Positions 15,886 to 25,208 of a stretch of DNA of 64,000 nt are shown piece after piece (position 1 is the first letter of the stretch; each line of letters starts with the position of its first letter). A model generated the notes under the pieces. The model did not search any database. It had not been told where the DNA came from and was given only the letters and a program-made list of their open reading frames with translations. The stretch covers positions 101,812 through 165,811 of the forward strand of contig CAVXHK010000002.1 of assembly GCA_963761705.1 (NCBI GenBank), written 5' to 3'. The stretch is from CAVVKW01 sp963761705 (GTDB lineage: Bacteria > Verrucomicrobiota > Verrucomicrobiia > Chthoniobacterales > JAATET01). The position numbers and the translations under genes were made by a program.

Positions 15886-18543
15886 GTGCTGCCACCCACG
15901 ACGCCCCTAGCCGACCTTGCTTGGATCACCAAAAAACAGAGAACGAGCCTAACCAAACTCGGCCTCGACACCCTCGCCGACCTCGTAACCCATTACCCCC
16001 GCCGCCACGAAGACCGCCGCCACTTCGTCCCCTACCCCGACGGCGACAGCGCGGATTCCGTTCTTCTGAGCGGCACCATCGTTCAAGCCCGCTACCTCCC
16101 CTTCGGTGGCTGGAAAAAGGGCTTCGAAGCCACCCTCGAGGAGCCGTCCGGCCTCGGTGCCCGCGTCACCTGCCGGTGGTTCAACATGCCCTACATCGGC
16201 AAGCAGCTGATGGTCGGCCAGCAGCTCGTCGTGTACGGAAAAACGAAACTCAAAGGCAAACGCACGATCATCGATTTCCCGGAATACGAGATCCTGGAAG
16301 CAGGTGATCCCAGCGACCTCATCCACCTCAACCGCATCGTCCCCGTCCACCCCGCCGGCGAAGGCCTCACGCCAAAGAAGCTCCGCGAGATCATTCACGA
16401 AGCCCTCAAAATAACCGACCTCGCCACCATCCCACGTCTCCTTCCCGGCCTGTCTTTCCAAAACTTCAAAGCGATTCATTTTCCCGCCACCCCCGAAGCC
16501 TACGAAGAAGCCCGCAGCGCTCTCGTCGGCGAGGAGTTCTTCGCCATCCAATCCCTCATCGCCGCCCGCCGAGCCCACGTCGCCACCCTCCCCGGCAGCG
16601 CAAAGGAGAACGCCGCCCGGCTCCTCCGCAAACTCCTCGCCACCCTCCCCTTCCTCCTCACCGACGCCCAAGCCCGCGCCGTCGCCGAGATCAAAAGGGA
16701 CTTGGCGCGGCCGACCCGGATGACCCGCCTCCTCCAAGGCGACGTCGGCAGCGGAAAAACCCTCGTCGCCCTCGCGGCAGCCCTCACCACCATCGAGTCC
16801 GGCCACCAAGCCATCCTCATGGCCCCGACTCAGATCCTCGCAAACCAGCATTACAAAACCCTAAAACACCTCTGCGAACCCCTCGGAGTCGAAGTCAAGC
16901 TCCGCATGGGGAACGCGCCCGTCCCGGGTGCGAGCGGCGGCGTCCCGCCGCCGCGCATTCCACAAGAGACCCCCGCCCCGCCCACCGAAACCCGCTATTC
17001 GAAAAGCAACCTCCCCCACTTCGAGCGCCCCTGGGCCAAATACATGATCACCTTCACGACGATCCCCCGCCGCCACCTCACCCCGACGGCCCGCCAGATT
17101 GTCCTCGACGCCATCCTCCACATTCGGGACGTGGCGAAATGGCACCTCTACGCCGCCTGCGTGATGCCCGACCACGTCCACCTCCTCGTCGAGCCGCAGG
17201 TCGAAAGCGAAGACGCCGAAGGCCGCCCCGTTTTCCATCGCCTGGCCACCCTCCTCCACAGCCTCAAATCCTACACCGTCCACGAGATCAACCACCGCGA
17301 ACAAAAAAAGGGGCCGCTCTGGGAAAAAGAGAGCTTCGACCGAATCATCCGCTCCGAGGCCGACCTCCAGGAAAAATTCCACTACATCTGCCGCAACCCG
17401 TGGACCGCCAAAATAGCGGACGAAAACAGCGACTACCCCCACGTCTGGTGGCCGGAAAAAGAAACGGAATCCGCCCACATCGCTCTGGGGAGCGCACGCG
17501 TCCCCGCGTGCGAGCGGGCGGCGTCCCCGCCGCCCGCGCTTCGGCGAAACGCCGAAGCGCGCACCCGGGACGGTCGCGCTCCCCAACTCCTCATCGGCAC
17601 GCACGCCCTCCTCCACGACCCCGCCGAACTCGACTCGCCCGGCCTCGTCATCATCGACGAGCAGCACAAGTTCGGCGTCCTCCAGCGAGCCAAACTCATC
17701 GAAGGCCCCGGCACGCCCGACCTCCTCGTCATGACCGCCACCCCCATCCCCCGCACCCTCGCGCAGACCGCCTACGGCGACCTCGACGTCACCACCCTCG
17801 ACGAACTCCCTCCCGGCCGCGGCAAAATCATCACCGGCATCCGCCCCGCCAGCAAACTCCCGGAGGCCGCCAACTTCCTCCGCGCCCAGATCGAAGCCGG
17901 GCGCCAGGTCTACATCGTCTACCCCCTCATCGACGAATCGGAGAAACTCGCCGCCAAAGCCGCCACCGAAGAGTTCACCCGCTGGAGCGAACTCCTTTCC
18001 CCCCACCCCTGCGGCCTCCTTCACGGGCGCCTCAAGTCCGATGAAAAGAACGCCGCGATGACCGCTTTCCGCGCCGCCGAAACGAAGGTTCTCATCAGCA
18101 CCACCGTCATCGAAGTTGGCGTCGACGTTCCGAATGCGACCGTCATGCTCATCGAAAACGCCGAGCGCTTCGGCCTCGCTCAGCTCCACCAACTCCGCGG
18201 TCGCATCGGCCGCGGCACCCGCACCAGCTACTGCATCCTCGTTCCCGGCGAAGACACCCCCGCCACGCGGCAGAAGCTCGAAGTCTTGGAGAAAACGAAC
18301 GACGGCTTCGTGGTCGCCGAAGCCGACCTCCAACTCCGCGGTCCCGGCGACCTCATCGGCACCGCGCAAACCGGCCTCCCCCCTCTGCGCCTCGGCAACC
18401 TTCTCCGGGACCAAGCCGAAATGCTCAAAGCCCGCGACCAAGCCCGAAAGGTTTTCAAAAAAGACCCCCATCTAGAAGACCCAAGCAACGCCAACCTCAA
18501 AGCCTGGCTCGCACGACAAAACTCAGCCGCTCTCAGCGGCTGA
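15886..18543 (+). CDS. recG: ATP-dependent DNA helicase RecG with an in-frame RAYT transposase insertion
   Basis: RecG regresses stalled replication forks and branch-migrates junctions. Seen: N-terminal wedge/OB part (TLADLVTHYPRRHEDRR), Walker A DVGSGKT with K291, Walker B DEQH at 591-594, MTATPIPRTLAQTAYGD, TTVIEVGVDVPNATVM, QLHQLRGRIGRG and the C-terminal RGPGDLIGTAQTG. Between motif Ia/b (EPLGVEVKLRMG) and IGTHALL lie about 226 foreign residues (341-566) holding a Y1 transposase. The total of 885 residues exceeds usual RecG (~690-700) by about that insert. The frame stays open through both palindromic ends. Start is GTG. Whether the helicase still works is unknown; the insert falls in a loop that varies between RecG proteins, which might be tolerated. 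Confidence 0.93.
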   Translation: MLPPTTPLADLAWITKKQRTSLTKLGLDTLADLVTHYPRRHEDRRHFVPYPDGDSADSVLLSGTIVQARYLPFGGWKKGFEATLEEPSGLGARVTCRWFNMPYIGKQLMVGQQLVVYGKTKLKGKRTIIDFPEYEILEAGDPSDLIHLNRIVPVHPAGEGLTPKKLREIIHEALKITDLATIPRLLPGLSFQNFKAIHFPATPEAYEEARSALVGEEFFAIQSLIAARRAHVATLPGSAKENAARLLRKLLATLPFLLTDAQARAVAEIKRDLARPTRMTRLLQGDVGSGKTLVALAAALTTIESGHQAILMAPTQILANQHYKTLKHLCEPLGVEVKLRMGNAPVPGASGGVPPPRIPQETPAPPTETRYSKSNLPHFERPWAKYMITFTTIPRRHLTPTARQIVLDAILHIRDVAKWHLYAACVMPDHVHLLVEPQVESEDAEGRPVFHRLATLLHSLKSYTVHEINHREQKKGPLWEKESFDRIIRSEADLQEKFHYICRNPWTAKIADENSDYPHVWWPEKETESAHIALGSARVPACERAASPPPALRRNAEARTRDGRAPQLLIGTHALLHDPAELDSPGLVIIDEQHKFGVLQRAKLIEGPGTPDLLVMTATPIPRTLAQTAYGDLDVTTLDELPPGRGKIITGIRPASKLPEAANFLRAQIEAGRQVYIVYPLIDESEKLAAKAATEEFTRWSELLSPHPCGLLHGRLKSDEKNAAMTAFRAAETKVLISTTVIEVGVDVPNATVMLIENAERFGLAQLHQLRGRIGRGTRTSYCILVPGEDTPATRQKLEVLEKTNDGFVVAEADLQLRGPGDLIGTAQTGLPPLRLGNLLRDQAEMLKARDQARKVFKKDPHLEDPSNANLKAWLARQNSAALSG
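16907..17585 (+). mobile_element. RAYT (REP-associated tyrosine transposase) unit inside recG
   Basis: A 679-base unit bounded by 23-base inverted ends (16907-16929 and 17563-17585, two mismatches), each beginning TGGGGA(A/G)CGCG. Inside, REP-like hairpins flank a Y1 transposase domain in the recG frame: YMITFTTIPRRHLTP, then VMPDHVHLLVEP with the HUH pair at recG residues 430/432, and HYICRNPWTAKI with candidate nucleophile Y500, ending PHVWWP. Right-flank hairpins include a perfect 11-bp stem at 17536-17560. RAYTs nick REP sequences and can move them. An internal ATG at 17044 could allow separate expression. No clear target duplication is seen. Confidence 0.85.
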
Positions 18544-18551
18544 GCTCCGAC

Positions 18552-18836
18552 TTATCCGCCGATCACCATTCCCACGAACGCGACCACCAACACCACCGCA
18601 GCGACCCACCAAACCCACGCCATCCCGCTTGGTTTCACCCCGCCCCCAAACTCCCGAGCCACGAACGCATCGTAGTCAAAATCGTCCTCGCCCCCGATCC
18701 CCAGCCCGTCCACCTCATCCGCATCTTCCCGCCATCCGGACCGGTAGTCCGCGCCACATTCTCGACACGCCGCCGCGTTCCGCGGCACGTCCTCGCCACA
18801 AACCGGGCAAACCTCCGGAGGCGGACGCCGCTTCAC
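18552..18836 (-). CDS. zinc-ribbon protein with C-terminal membrane anchor
   Basis: A 94-residue protein. Two Cys pairs, CPVCG (C10/C13) and CRECG (C24/C27), form a zinc ribbon; an acidic linker follows, then one C-terminal membrane helix (WVWWVAAVVLVVAFVGMVI). Its start overlaps the adaptor gene's stop by four bases, so it is the last gene of the exporter operon. Role unknown; tail-anchored zinc ribbons often assist membrane complexes. Confidence 0.72.
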   Translation of the reverse strand: MKRRPPPEVCPVCGEDVPRNAAACRECGADYRSGWREDADEVDGLGIGGEDDFDYDAFVAREFGGGVKPSGMAWVWWVAAVVLVVAFVGMVIGG

Positions 18837-20029
18837 CGCACTTCCACCCGTTTCCCGTCCGCCACCACGTCCGGCGGATGCTGGATCACCCGGTCGCCCA
18901 CCTCCAATCCCGACATCACCTCGGCAAGCACCCCGTCATTCTTCCCGATCTCCACCGACCGAAGCACCGCCGCGCCCCCCTCGATCACGAACGTCTTCCA
19001 CTCGTTCCCCTGCCGGAAAAGTGCCCCCACGGGCACCCGGAGGACGTCCTCCTCCGACCAAGTCACGATCCGCGCCTCGACCCGGTAACGATCCCCGAAC
19101 ACCCCGTCCGGCAGCTCCGCAAAATCCGCCCGCACCTTCACCCGCTGCTCCTCCACCCCGAGTGCCGAAATTTTCGTGAACCCACCCGGTTCGATCACCG
19201 TCACCTTTCCAGCGAGCGGCTCGCCACCGCCCCACTGCTCGACCGACACGTCCGCGCCGGGCCGGACGTTCACCGCGTCGCTCGACAGCAGCTCGATCTC
19301 CATTTCGAGATCGGCCGGATCGCCCACCTCCATGATCGGCATCCCCGCCGCCGCCGCCCGCGCGTTCTCCTCGTAAACGTTCAGCACCGTGCCACTCACG
19401 GGAGCCCTGACCTCGATCGGCGTTGCGTCCTCCGGCGAATCCGCCTGCGTGAGCGCGGCCTGCGCCTGGGCCAGCTCGAACTCCGCCACTTTCAGCCCGA
19501 ACTTTGCCGACTCCACCTGATTCACCAGCACGTCCACCCGGCTCGCCGCGGCATCGTATTCCCGCCCCGACACCGCGCCCTTGTCCCGCAGCGTCTTCGT
19601 CCGCGCGAGTTCCTTGCGGGCCAGAGCCAACTCCGAACTCGCGGTATTGATCTGCTCGTTGCGCTGCATCCGCGCCGCCTCCGCCGATTGGGCCGCCGCC
19701 TCGGCCTGCGCCCGGGCTCGCGGATCCAGAAATCCCGCCCCCATTGACACAACCTCCGCCAGCACCGTCTCGCCCTCGATGATCTTGTCTCCCGCCCGCA
19801 CGGGCACCCGCCGCAGATACCCCGACACGGGCGGCGACACCACGTAGCGATTGCGGATCCGCGTCTTTCCCTCCTCCAGCACCGACACCGTCAACGCCCC
19901 CCGCGTCACCTCGGCCGCGTCGACCTCGACCGGCTTCGGAATCAGGCCCGATCCGATAAAAGCCAGCAGGCCCAGCCCAAGAATCCACGGAACGAATTTC
20001 CGCCAAGCGCCCTTTTTCTTTTTCGCCAT
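18833..20029 (-). CDS. HlyD/MFP-family periplasmic adaptor of an ABC exporter
   Basis: A 398-residue membrane fusion protein. N-terminal basic stretch MAKKKKG and one membrane helix (PWILGLGLLAFIGSGLI), a first half-lipoyl domain (SPPVSGYLRRVPVRAG), a long Ala-rich coiled-coil hairpin (about residues 100-185), the second lipoyl half (IEVRAPVSGTVLNVY) and a beta-barrel/C-terminal part (VKVRADFAELPDGVFGD, VPVGALFRQGNEW). It bridges the inner-membrane permease to the outside. Four bases separate it from the permease gene; gene order ATPase-permease-adaptor matches DevBCA/MacAB-type exporters. Substrate unknown. Confidence 0.88.
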   Translation of the reverse strand: MAKKKKGAWRKFVPWILGLGLLAFIGSGLIPKPVEVDAAEVTRGALTVSVLEEGKTRIRNRYVVSPPVSGYLRRVPVRAGDKIIEGETVLAEVVSMGAGFLDPRARAQAEAAAQSAEAARMQRNEQINTASSELALARKELARTKTLRDKGAVSGREYDAAASRVDVLVNQVESAKFGLKVAEFELAQAQAALTQADSPEDATPIEVRAPVSGTVLNVYEENARAAAAGMPIMEVGDPADLEMEIELLSSDAVNVRPGADVSVEQWGGGEPLAGKVTVIEPGGFTKISALGVEEQRVKVRADFAELPDGVFGDRYRVEARIVTWSEEDVLRVPVGALFRQGNEWKTFVIEGGAAVLRSVEIGKNDGVLAEVMSGLEVGDRVIQHPPDVVADGKRVEVR

Positions 20030-20033
20030 ATCG

Positions 20034-22397
20034 CTAATCCCGCGCTTTCAGCACCCCCAACAAGTCAAGGTTGCGAATTTGCCGCCCGACCACCGCAAAC
20101 GAGATTCCAGCTGAAAGCAACACGATTAAGACCGCCGTCGCGTAACTCCGGCTCGTCAGGATCAACGGCAGCCGGATCGACTCCGTGCTCGCACTCGCCA
20201 CGATGAGACTCGCCAGCCCACTCCCGATCCACAACCCGACCGGAATCGCGACCAAGGTCAGCATCGCCAACTCGCCGATCATCACGCCCGCCACTTCTCG
20301 ATTCGTAAACCCCACCACCCGCAACGTTGCCAGGTCCCGCGCGCTCTCCGACAGCGAGATCCGTGCGCTGTTGTAAACGACCCCGAAACTCACGATGATC
20401 GAAAACGCAAAGTAGATCCCCTGAATCAGGTTGATCGATTCCGCCGTCGTCTTGCGAAAACTGTCTCGCACCGCCGCCTTGATCCCCAAGCTCGCGATCC
20501 GCGGAGCCTCTTTCACGGCGGCGTAAAATTCCTTCCACCGTGCCCCGTCCACCGCCACGTGCGCCCCGCTCACCGAGTCCCCTTCCTGCATCAGTCGGTG
20601 CAGCGCGTCCAGGTCCATGTAGACCGACAGCCCCGAGTAATCGGTGATGAGGCCCTGCACGACCACGTCCTTCCGCGGCCGCCGCCCCTCTCGCACCTCC
20701 ATCGTCACCGACTCCCCCGGCTCCACGCCCAGAATCTCCGCCAACTTCGCCGACATGATGAGACCATCCGGCGGGATCGGGAGCGGCTGCCCCGCTGCGT
20801 CCAGCGCCCGGTTGAGCCGACTCCCCGGCGACAAACCCGTCACCCCCGTCCGCCAAGACCGATTCCCAAACCGCAGCCGCGTCGGCACGCTTCGGAACGG
20901 CTCCGCCGCGATCACCCCCGGCAGCCGACCGAGGTCACTCGCGACCGACGCCGACGTCGCTTCGATGAGGGCCACCGTCGCGTCCTGCCGCTGAGCCAAG
21001 TCCCATTGGAAGTCGAGAAGATGCCCGATCCCGTCCCGCATCGCCCCCGGCACGATCGGAATCCCCGTGGCCAACGCCAAACCAAACGCCGTGAAAAAAG
21101 AACTCCACGGCCGCCGCTCCAGATTTCGAAATGCCATCCGCAGCGACGGACTCAGCGCATTCTGCAACCCTAGCCGCTCGACAATCGACGGCTTAAATTC
21201 CGCCGGTGCCTCCGGCCGCATCGCTTCCGCCGGAGCCAACCGCACCGCCTGCCGCACGGCCCCGATCACCCCCAGAAACGTCGCCCCCGCGCTCACCAGC
21301 AGAGCCCACCCCATCGCCGTCCAGTCCGGGTGAAAGACCAGCTCCGGAAATTTGAAAAATTTCTGGTAAAGCGCCGTCACGTTCCCCCCCAGCCACACCC
21401 CCATCGCCGCGCCCGCGACGGTCCCGATCACCACGATGACCAACGCAAATTTGAGGTAATGCCAACCCACCGCCCGCGACGAATACCCAAACGCCTTCAA
21501 CTGCGCGATTTGCTCCCGCTGCATCCGGATGAGCCGCGCCAGCACCGCGCTCGTCAGGAAAGTCGCGATGCTCAAAAACACGATCGGGAACGCCACCGAC
21601 AACCCGTTGAGCACACCAATCTCGTCGTCGAGCTGCCGCGCCGACGGGTGGTCCGTTCGGTCGTAGGCGACCAGCCCGCCGTACGGTTCGAGCACCCGAT
21701 CCACCGCCGCCAACACCGCCGCCGTGCTCTCCCCCGGCGCGACGTCGATCACCACGTTGTTGAACGCGCCATCGAGGTCGTAAGCCGTCGCGAGATCCCG
21801 CTCGTTCATCCAGAAAACGCCGAACCGCTCCGGGTCCGGCAACGTCTCACCCGGTCTCGCTTCGAAAACGTATTCCGGCGACATGGCAATCCCAACGATT
21901 TGCAATCGCTCCCGAGCCCCGCGCAACAATACGTCCACCGCGTCGCCCGGCGTGAACCCATGCTCGATCGCGAACGACTCGCCCAGCACGACTTCCTCCG
22001 CCTTCCCCGCCTCCGGCATCCGTCCCGCGCGCAGTGTGAGCCGATTCAGCTGCATCGGACGATCTTCGGGAATCGAAATGATCGTCCCGTCCGCCGGCTC
22101 CTCCAGCCCGGGCAAATCCAACCGCATCGCCCCCACCACCCGCGTCTCCACCGCCGCCACCCCCGGAATCTCCGCCAACCGCGTCCGCAACGAATTCGGA
22201 GCCCGCTTCAGATCCGCGAACACGTCCGCGAATCGATTCTCAGAGTAGTAAGCCGCCCGCGTCGAAGTCAGCGAAAGAATCAGCGATCGCGCCATGATCA
22301 TCATCGCCAACCCGCAGGCCATCACCAGCCCCACGGCCACCACCTGCCCCTTCATCTTGAGCAGGTCGCGAACGAGCTTGAGATCGAGAGGATGCAT
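20034..22397 (-). CDS. ABC transporter permease with two FtsX domains
   Basis: A 787-residue inner-membrane protein. One N-terminal helix (VAVGLVMACGLAMMIMARSL), a large extracellular MacB-like domain, three helices (FPIVFLSIATFLTSAVLARL; ALVIVVIGTVAGAAMGVWLG; MGWALLVSAGATFLGVIGAV), then a second half with the same plan ending YATAVLIVLLSAGISFAVV. ISLSESARDLATLRVVGFTN is the cytoplasmic coupling segment typical of FtsX permeases. The length and duplicated layout fit the permeases that pair with LolD/MacB-like ATPases. It is flanked by the ATPase and adaptor on the same strand. Confidence 0.88.
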   Translation of the reverse strand: MHPLDLKLVRDLLKMKGQVVAVGLVMACGLAMMIMARSLILSLTSTRAAYYSENRFADVFADLKRAPNSLRTRLAEIPGVAAVETRVVGAMRLDLPGLEEPADGTIISIPEDRPMQLNRLTLRAGRMPEAGKAEEVVLGESFAIEHGFTPGDAVDVLLRGARERLQIVGIAMSPEYVFEARPGETLPDPERFGVFWMNERDLATAYDLDGAFNNVVIDVAPGESTAAVLAAVDRVLEPYGGLVAYDRTDHPSARQLDDEIGVLNGLSVAFPIVFLSIATFLTSAVLARLIRMQREQIAQLKAFGYSSRAVGWHYLKFALVIVVIGTVAGAAMGVWLGGNVTALYQKFFKFPELVFHPDWTAMGWALLVSAGATFLGVIGAVRQAVRLAPAEAMRPEAPAEFKPSIVERLGLQNALSPSLRMAFRNLERRPWSSFFTAFGLALATGIPIVPGAMRDGIGHLLDFQWDLAQRQDATVALIEATSASVASDLGRLPGVIAAEPFRSVPTRLRFGNRSWRTGVTGLSPGSRLNRALDAAGQPLPIPPDGLIMSAKLAEILGVEPGESVTMEVREGRRPRKDVVVQGLITDYSGLSVYMDLDALHRLMQEGDSVSGAHVAVDGARWKEFYAAVKEAPRIASLGIKAAVRDSFRKTTAESINLIQGIYFAFSIIVSFGVVYNSARISLSESARDLATLRVVGFTNREVAGVMIGELAMLTLVAIPVGLWIGSGLASLIVASASTESIRLPLILTSRSYATAVLIVLLSAGISFAVVGRQIRNLDLLGVLKARD

Positions 22398-22407
22398 CAG
22401 AGCAAAT

Positions 22408-23121
22408 TCACCATTCCAGCGTCCGCACCGGTCGCTTCTCCGCCACCACGTCGATGTGCGAGATCCGCCCGTCCGACAAATGAATCACCCGATCCGCCAT
22501 CTCCGACAGCACCGCGTTATGGGTGATCAGCGCCGTGAGCGTCCCGAGATCCCGGTTCACCCGCTCGATCGCCTCCAGCACCGTGATCCCCGTCTTCACG
22601 TCCAGCGCACCCGTCGGTTCATCGCAGAGTAACACCTCGGGCCGCTTCGCGATCGCCCGCGCGATGGCAACTCGCTGCTGCTGACCACCCGACATTTGCG
22701 ACGGAAAGTGGTCCATTCGGTCCTGCAGATCGACCATTTCGAGAGCTTCCTCCGGCGTCATCGGATCCCGCGCGATCTCGGTGATGAGCGCCACGTTCTC
22801 CCGCGCCGTCAGACTCGGGATCAGGTTGTAAAACTGAAAAACAAACCCCACCGAATTCCGCCGAAACAGCGTCAGCTCCCCGTCATCCGCACCCGCTAGA
22901 TCCCGCCCGCGATAAGTCAGCGTCCCTTCCGTCGGCACGTCCAAGCCGCCCAGATTATTCAGCAACGTCGACTTCCCGCTTCCCGAAGCTCCCAAGAGAA
23001 TCACCATCTCCCCCGCGTAAAGCTCGAGGTCCACCCCGTCCAAGGCCCGCACTTCGACCTCCCCCGAGGTGTAGACCTTCGACAACCCCCGCCCCACGAA
23101 GATGGGTTCCTTCACTTCCAA
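22408..23121 (-). CDS. ABC transporter ATP-binding protein (LolD/MacB/DevA type)
   Basis: A 237-residue ATPase. Walker A GASGSGKST, Q-loop YNLIPSLTARENV, signature MSGGQQQRVAIARA, Walker B VLLCDEPTGALD and the switch His in ALITHNAVL. The LNNLGGLDVPTEG and PTGALD wording is typical of the lipoprotein/macrolide export ATPase group. It starts the exporter operon; permease and adaptor follow. It powers conformational cycling rather than solute pumping in MacB-type systems. Confidence 0.92.
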   Translation of the reverse strand: MEVKEPIFVGRGLSKVYTSGEVEVRALDGVDLELYAGEMVILLGASGSGKSTLLNNLGGLDVPTEGTLTYRGRDLAGADDGELTLFRRNSVGFVFQFYNLIPSLTARENVALITEIARDPMTPEEALEMVDLQDRMDHFPSQMSGGQQQRVAIARAIAKRPEVLLCDEPTGALDVKTGITVLEAIERVNRDLGTLTALITHNAVLSEMADRVIHLSDGRISHIDVVAEKRPVRTLEW

Positions 23122-23172
23122 CCCAACGTCAATTCGAGCGAAGCGAAGAATCTCTGGCTTGCACTCACCCGA

Positions 23173-25104
23173 TCACGCCTCCACCAGCTCCCCACTCTCG
23201 ATCTCGGCCATCTTCCCCGCCGCCGCTTCCCAGTCCGCGGTCATCCGCCCCAACGTCTCCGCCACGCCCATCATCTCGCGGTTGAGATTCATCGCCAACG
23301 AAGGGTCCTCGTAGGTCGCCGGATCCTCCAGCTTCCCGGCAATCGCCTTCTCCTCCGCCTCCAACCGGAACACTTCCTGCTCCAGCCGCCGGACCTCCTC
23401 CTGCAGCTCTTTCTTTGCCCGCGACTTCGCCTGGCGCGCCTCCGCCTCGGCCCGTTTTTGCTGCTTCGTCTTGAAAACTCGCTCACGCTTCGGCGCTTCC
23501 GCCGCGGCCTCGTTCGGTTGAAAATTTGCCAACTTAGGATCCGACGAGGTGAGCGCTTCCCGCTCCGAAGTCGCCTCCGTCTTATCGAGAAAATACTGAT
23601 AATCCCCCGCGTAGCGCGTCACCTGCCCCGCCTGCACGTGCAGCACCTGCTCGGCGATGGACCGAATGAAATAAACGTCGTGGCTAATGAACACGACCGT
23701 CCCTTCAAACTGCTTCAGCGCCCCGATCAACGCGTCGATGCTCGGGATATCCAAGTGCGTCGTCGGCTCATCCATGAGCAGCAAATTCGGCGGATCGAGC
23801 AGCAGCTTCACCAGCGCCAACCGGCTCTTCTCCCCGCCGCTCAGCACCCCAACCGTCTTGAAAACCGTCTCGCCGCTGAAAAGAAACGCCCCCAAAACGG
23901 TCCGGGTAAATTCCTCCGATCCGCCCGTGGCACCCGCCCGCGCCTCGTCGAGCACCGTCCGGCTCTCGTCCAGCATGTCCACGCGATACTGCGCGTAGTA
24001 GCCGACCTTGACGTTGTGCCCGACCACCCGCTCGCCACCGCAGATCGGCAGCACGTCGGCCAGAATCTTGAGCAAAGTCGATTTCCCCGCCCCGTTCGGC
24101 CCGACGAGCACCAGCCGGTCCCCACGCTCGATCTCGAAGTCCAGCCCCTCGTAAACCTTCTTGTCCCCGTAAGCCTGGTCCACCGCCTTGAGCGTCATCA
24201 TCCGCTGACCCGCCCGCCCCGGCTGCGGGAATTTGAAATGAATCCCCGCCGCCAACTCCTCCGGCGGCGGCAGCCGCTCCATCCGGTCAAGCTGCTTCAT
24301 CCGCGCCTGCGCCTGCGCCGCCTTGCTCGCCTTCGCCCGGAACCGGTCGATGAACGACTGGATGTGCGCGATTTCCTTCTGCTGATTTTCGTAGGCCGCC
24401 CGCTGTTGCTCGATGGCCTCCGCGCGCTGGGTGAGAAAATTGTCGTAGTTCCCGACGTAACGCCACAACCGCGCGTTACGAATCTCGATCACCGTGTTCA
24501 CCAGCACGTTCAGAAACTCGCGATCATGCGAGATCACGATGAACGCCCCGCTGTAGGTCCGCAGGTAGGCCTGAAACCACATCAGCGCCTCGAGATCCAG
24601 ATGGTTCGTCGGTTCATCGAGCAACAAGATATCCGGCTCCACCACCAGCAGCCGCGCCAGGTGCGCCCGCATCACCCACCCGCCGCTCAGCGTCTTCGCC
24701 GCCTTGTCGAAATCCGTCTCACGAAACCCCAATCCCGCCAGGATCCGCTTCGCTTTCGGCTCCCGCGACAACGCCTCGACCTCCGCCCCGTAATCCGGCT
24801 CGAAGTCATCGACCTCCTCCGGACCCGCCGCCACCGACACCCGCCCGGTCGCCAAACCCAGCACCGTCTCCTCCCCGACCGGCGCACTCTCCTGCGGCAA
24901 AAACCCGACCTGCACGCCCCGCTGGAAACTCACCACGCCATCGTCCGGCTCATCCTCGCTCAAGATCAGCGAAAACAGCGTCGTCTTCCCCGCGCCATTG
25001 GCCCCCACGAGGCCGACCCGGTCGGAACGATTGATTTGCACGGAAGCTTTTTCGAAGAGAACTCGTCCCGAAAAAGCCTTCGAGACACCAGAGATGGACA
25101 GCAT
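23173..25104 (-). CDS. ABC-F family ATPase
   Basis: A 643-residue protein with two nucleotide-binding domains and no membrane part. First domain: LVGANGAGKTTLF, LSGGWVMRAHLARLL, LLLDEPTNHLD. Second: LVGPNGAGKSTLL, LSGGEKSRLALVKLL, LLMDEPTTHLD. Between them lies the charged linker (QQKEIAHIQSFIDRFRAKAS), and the C-terminus is a long coiled coil. ABC-F proteins act on ribosomes, in translation elongation or antibiotic relief. I chose ATG 25104 (MLSISGVSKAF) because it places the first beta strand at the N-terminus; the longer frame to 25140 adds residues of no family character. The exporter operon starts 51 bases beyond its stop, so co-transcription is possible. Confidence 0.9.
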   Translation of the reverse strand: MLSISGVSKAFSGRVLFEKASVQINRSDRVGLVGANGAGKTTLFSLILSEDEPDDGVVSFQRGVQVGFLPQESAPVGEETVLGLATGRVSVAAGPEEVDDFEPDYGAEVEALSREPKAKRILAGLGFRETDFDKAAKTLSGGWVMRAHLARLLVVEPDILLLDEPTNHLDLEALMWFQAYLRTYSGAFIVISHDREFLNVLVNTVIEIRNARLWRYVGNYDNFLTQRAEAIEQQRAAYENQQKEIAHIQSFIDRFRAKASKAAQAQARMKQLDRMERLPPPEELAAGIHFKFPQPGRAGQRMMTLKAVDQAYGDKKVYEGLDFEIERGDRLVLVGPNGAGKSTLLKILADVLPICGGERVVGHNVKVGYYAQYRVDMLDESRTVLDEARAGATGGSEEFTRTVLGAFLFSGETVFKTVGVLSGGEKSRLALVKLLLDPPNLLLMDEPTTHLDIPSIDALIGALKQFEGTVVFISHDVYFIRSIAEQVLHVQAGQVTRYAGDYQYFLDKTEATSEREALTSSDPKLANFQPNEAAAEAPKRERVFKTKQQKRAEAEARQAKSRAKKELQEEVRRLEQEVFRLEAEEKAIAGKLEDPATYEDPSLAMNLNREMMGVAETLGRMTADWEAAAGKMAEIESGELVEA

Positions 25105-25157
25105 CCCCCACCCATCGCAGAAAGCCCCGCCTCCGCGCAAGGGGCAGCGTCACACCC

Positions 25158-25203
25158 GGGGAGCGCGGCCCTTCCAGCGCGGCCGACCGGACGCCCCCAG
25201 GTC
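25158..25203. repeat. GGGGAGCGC repeat, copy 5 (partial)
   Basis: GGGGAGCGCGGCCCTTCCAG matches the first block of copies 2 and 3; the right half has diverged. It sits between the AraC gene end and the ABC-F gene start. Confidence 0.45.
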
Positions 25204-25208
25204 CCAGC

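Noticed and set aside
17044..17460. RAYT as a separate gene and recG as two pseudogenes
   Set aside because: The frame is continuous from GTG 15886 to 18543, so a single fused product is the simplest reading. An internal start remains possible and is noted in the feature.
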